A stretch of DNA of 5,570 bases from Gammaproteobacteria bacterium (GTDB taxonomy: Bacteria > Pseudomonadota > Gammaproteobacteria > SZUA-229). The stretch's first letter is position 1; each line of letters opens with the position of its first letter. Positions 4,980 to 5,570 of this stretch are shown here, piece by piece. A program made the position numbers and the translations under genes. The stretch lies in the NCBI GenBank assembly GCA_011321985.1, contig DROB01000149.1, forward strand, positions 1 to 5,570. Reading direction: 5' to 3'. The notes beneath the pieces are model-generated. The model had not been told where the DNA came from and searched no databases. It saw only the letters and a list, made by a program, of their open reading frames with translations.

Positions 4980-5405
4980 GTGAACATAAAAAGCCACAAA
5001 CTATTACGTTACATGCTCGTCATTTTGATGATGCTTGCGCCGTTGCGTGGTGTTCTGGCAATGCAGAGTGCACACTGTGATATGGGTGACATGCCTGCCA
5101 GTGTTCAGATGCAGGAAGATGCGTCTGCCCCAGCCTATGATAACGTGAGCCCCGACTTTTCTGACATGGCGGCTGCTTATCATCATGGTGATAAAAGCTC
5201 ACAATCGATGGATCATAAATGTTGCTGCTGTGATGCTAATAGCTGTGGCAGCGACTGTGATATGGGTATGGCAGTCTCGCTGCTAATGCAAGTTTCATCG
5301 TATTCCCCGATTTTTGTCAAGGCTGAAAAGCTTAGTCCTTCTTCTCAGGTCCTTCGGGTCAGGGCACTTACCCCACCTTCGCGGCCCCCGCTAATCCTCT
5401 CGTAA
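4980..5405 (+). CDS. Small secreted Cys/His/Met-rich protein, probable metal binding
   Basis: I do not recognise a named family with certainty. The 141-residue product has a basic n-region (NIKSHKLLRY), a hydrophobic core (MLVILMMLAPL) and a plausible signal peptidase I site after GVLA (about residue 27), so export to the periplasm is likely. The mature part has potential metal ligands in two clusters: HCDMGDM with further Met just after the signal, and about residues 67-96 with HHGD, SMDHKCCCCD, SCGSDCDMGM. It ends in PPSRPPLILS, a Pro-rich tail I associate with small proteins near copper/heavy-metal efflux genes. That context makes a role in metal sensing, delivery or buffering plausible but unproven. 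The GTG at 4980 is preferred because it supplies the basic n-region; ATG at 5013 is the alternative, and neither has a clear Shine-Dalgarno. The next gene starts 73 bases downstream on the same strand. Confidence 0.72.
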   Translation: MNIKSHKLLRYMLVILMMLAPLRGVLAMQSAHCDMGDMPASVQMQEDASAPAYDNVSPDFSDMAAAYHHGDKSSQSMDHKCCCCDANSCGSDCDMGMAVSLLMQVSSYSPIFVKAEKLSPSSQVLRVRALTPPSRPPLILS

Positions 5406-5421
5406 AAAACTAAGCACGTCC

Positions 5422-5444
5422 CTTTACCTGAAAGTAAGGTAAAG
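5422..5444. promoter_or_regulatory. Palindrome CTTTACC-N9-GGTAAAG, candidate operator
   Basis: Seven-base arms (5422-5428 and 5438-5444) form a perfect dyad between the small protein and the next gene. TTACCT (5424-5429) could act as a -35 and TAGATT (5450-5455) as a -10, separated by 20 bases with the dyad between them. Over-long spacers holding a dyad are typical of promoters controlled by MerR-family metalloregulators, and ACCT...AGGT resembles the arms of CueR-type sites, though the total length here (23) exceeds the usual 21. The run of eight T (5458-5465) lies 13 bases past the stem, too far for a standard terminator. Confidence 0.4.
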
Positions 5445-5465
5445 TGGTGTAGATTCATTTTTTTT

Positions 5466-5473
5466 ACGGAGGT
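5466..5473 (+). promoter_or_regulatory. Strong ribosome binding site
   Basis: ACGGAGGT is a near-ideal Shine-Dalgarno sequence ending 5 bases before the ATG at 5479. It fixes the start of the last, truncated gene and is the best such site in the window. Confidence 0.85.
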
Positions 5474-5478
5474 TGACC

Positions 5479-5570
5479 ATGTGTCAATCATATTTAACAC
5501 GAATTTCTATAGATAAATTATTGCTGACGACGGTCCTGTTTTTTATCAGTTTACTGGCTGCCAATACAGC
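5479..5570 (+). CDS. N-terminus of an exported or membrane protein, truncated by window end
   Basis: Only 30 codons are visible, beginning MCQSYLTRISIDKLLLTTV and continuing LFFISLLAANTA. The basic/polar start followed by a hydrophobic run (about residues 14-27) and small residues (AANTA) looks like a Sec signal peptide or a first membrane helix. The start is set by the strong ACGGAGGT upstream. Placed after a Cys/His/Met-rich secreted protein, it could be the first component of a metal-efflux operon, for example an outer-membrane TolC-type protein, but the visible residues do not discriminate and no family is claimed. Confidence 0.75.
   Translation, partial: MCQSYLTRISIDKLLLTTVLFFISLLAANT

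Noticed and set aside
5422..5465. Stem CTTTACC/GGTAAAG plus T8 as a terminator of the small gene
   Set aside because: The T-run starts 13 bases after the stem, the stem is AT-rich, and the next gene's ribosome binding site begins immediately after the T-run.

Overview
The window reads as a chromosomal segment of a gammaproteobacterium. The order hflK - hflC - DUF2065 (yjeT-like) - hisZ - purA, all on the + strand, is a gene arrangement I know from Gammaproteobacteria and relatives. Protein features (289-residue HflC, a HisZ that goes with a short-form HisG) fit that group. Genus and species cannot be read from the sequence. No rRNA, tRNA or CRISPR array is visible.

Positions 2-2731 hold a tightly packed run: the C-terminal half of HflK, HflC (stop and start overlap by one base), a 61-residue two-helix membrane protein, and HisZ, the regulatory subunit of ATP phosphoribosyltransferase. 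After an 86-base AT-rich gap comes purA (2818-4128), adenylosuccinate synthetase. HflK and HflC form the membrane complex that modulates FtsH. HisZ and PurA serve histidine and AMP synthesis; both pathways touch the purine nucleotide pool.

Positions 4129-4979 have no credible gene but are highly structured. Two copies of a ~260-bp element face each other (A on +, 4189-4449; B on -, 4581-4837), bounded by a perfect 18-bp inverted repeat. Each copy contains the same series of hairpins. Loops, bulges and linkers are nearly identical between copies, but the stems differ and stay paired: in the longest stem 10 of 19 pairs differ and all 19 pair in both copies. This conserved-loop, covarying-stem pattern is the most interesting feature of the window. 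It suggests a folded RNA or single-stranded DNA element, perhaps mobile, whose fold matters more than its stem sequence.

Positions 4980-5570 look like the start of a different, probably metal-related locus. It holds a small predicted secreted protein rich in Cys, His and Met, then a 7-bp-arm palindrome placed like a metalloregulator operator, a strong ribosome binding site, and the first 30 codons of another exported or membrane protein that runs off the window. The repeat pair therefore sits at the junction between a conserved housekeeping block and this likely accessory locus.
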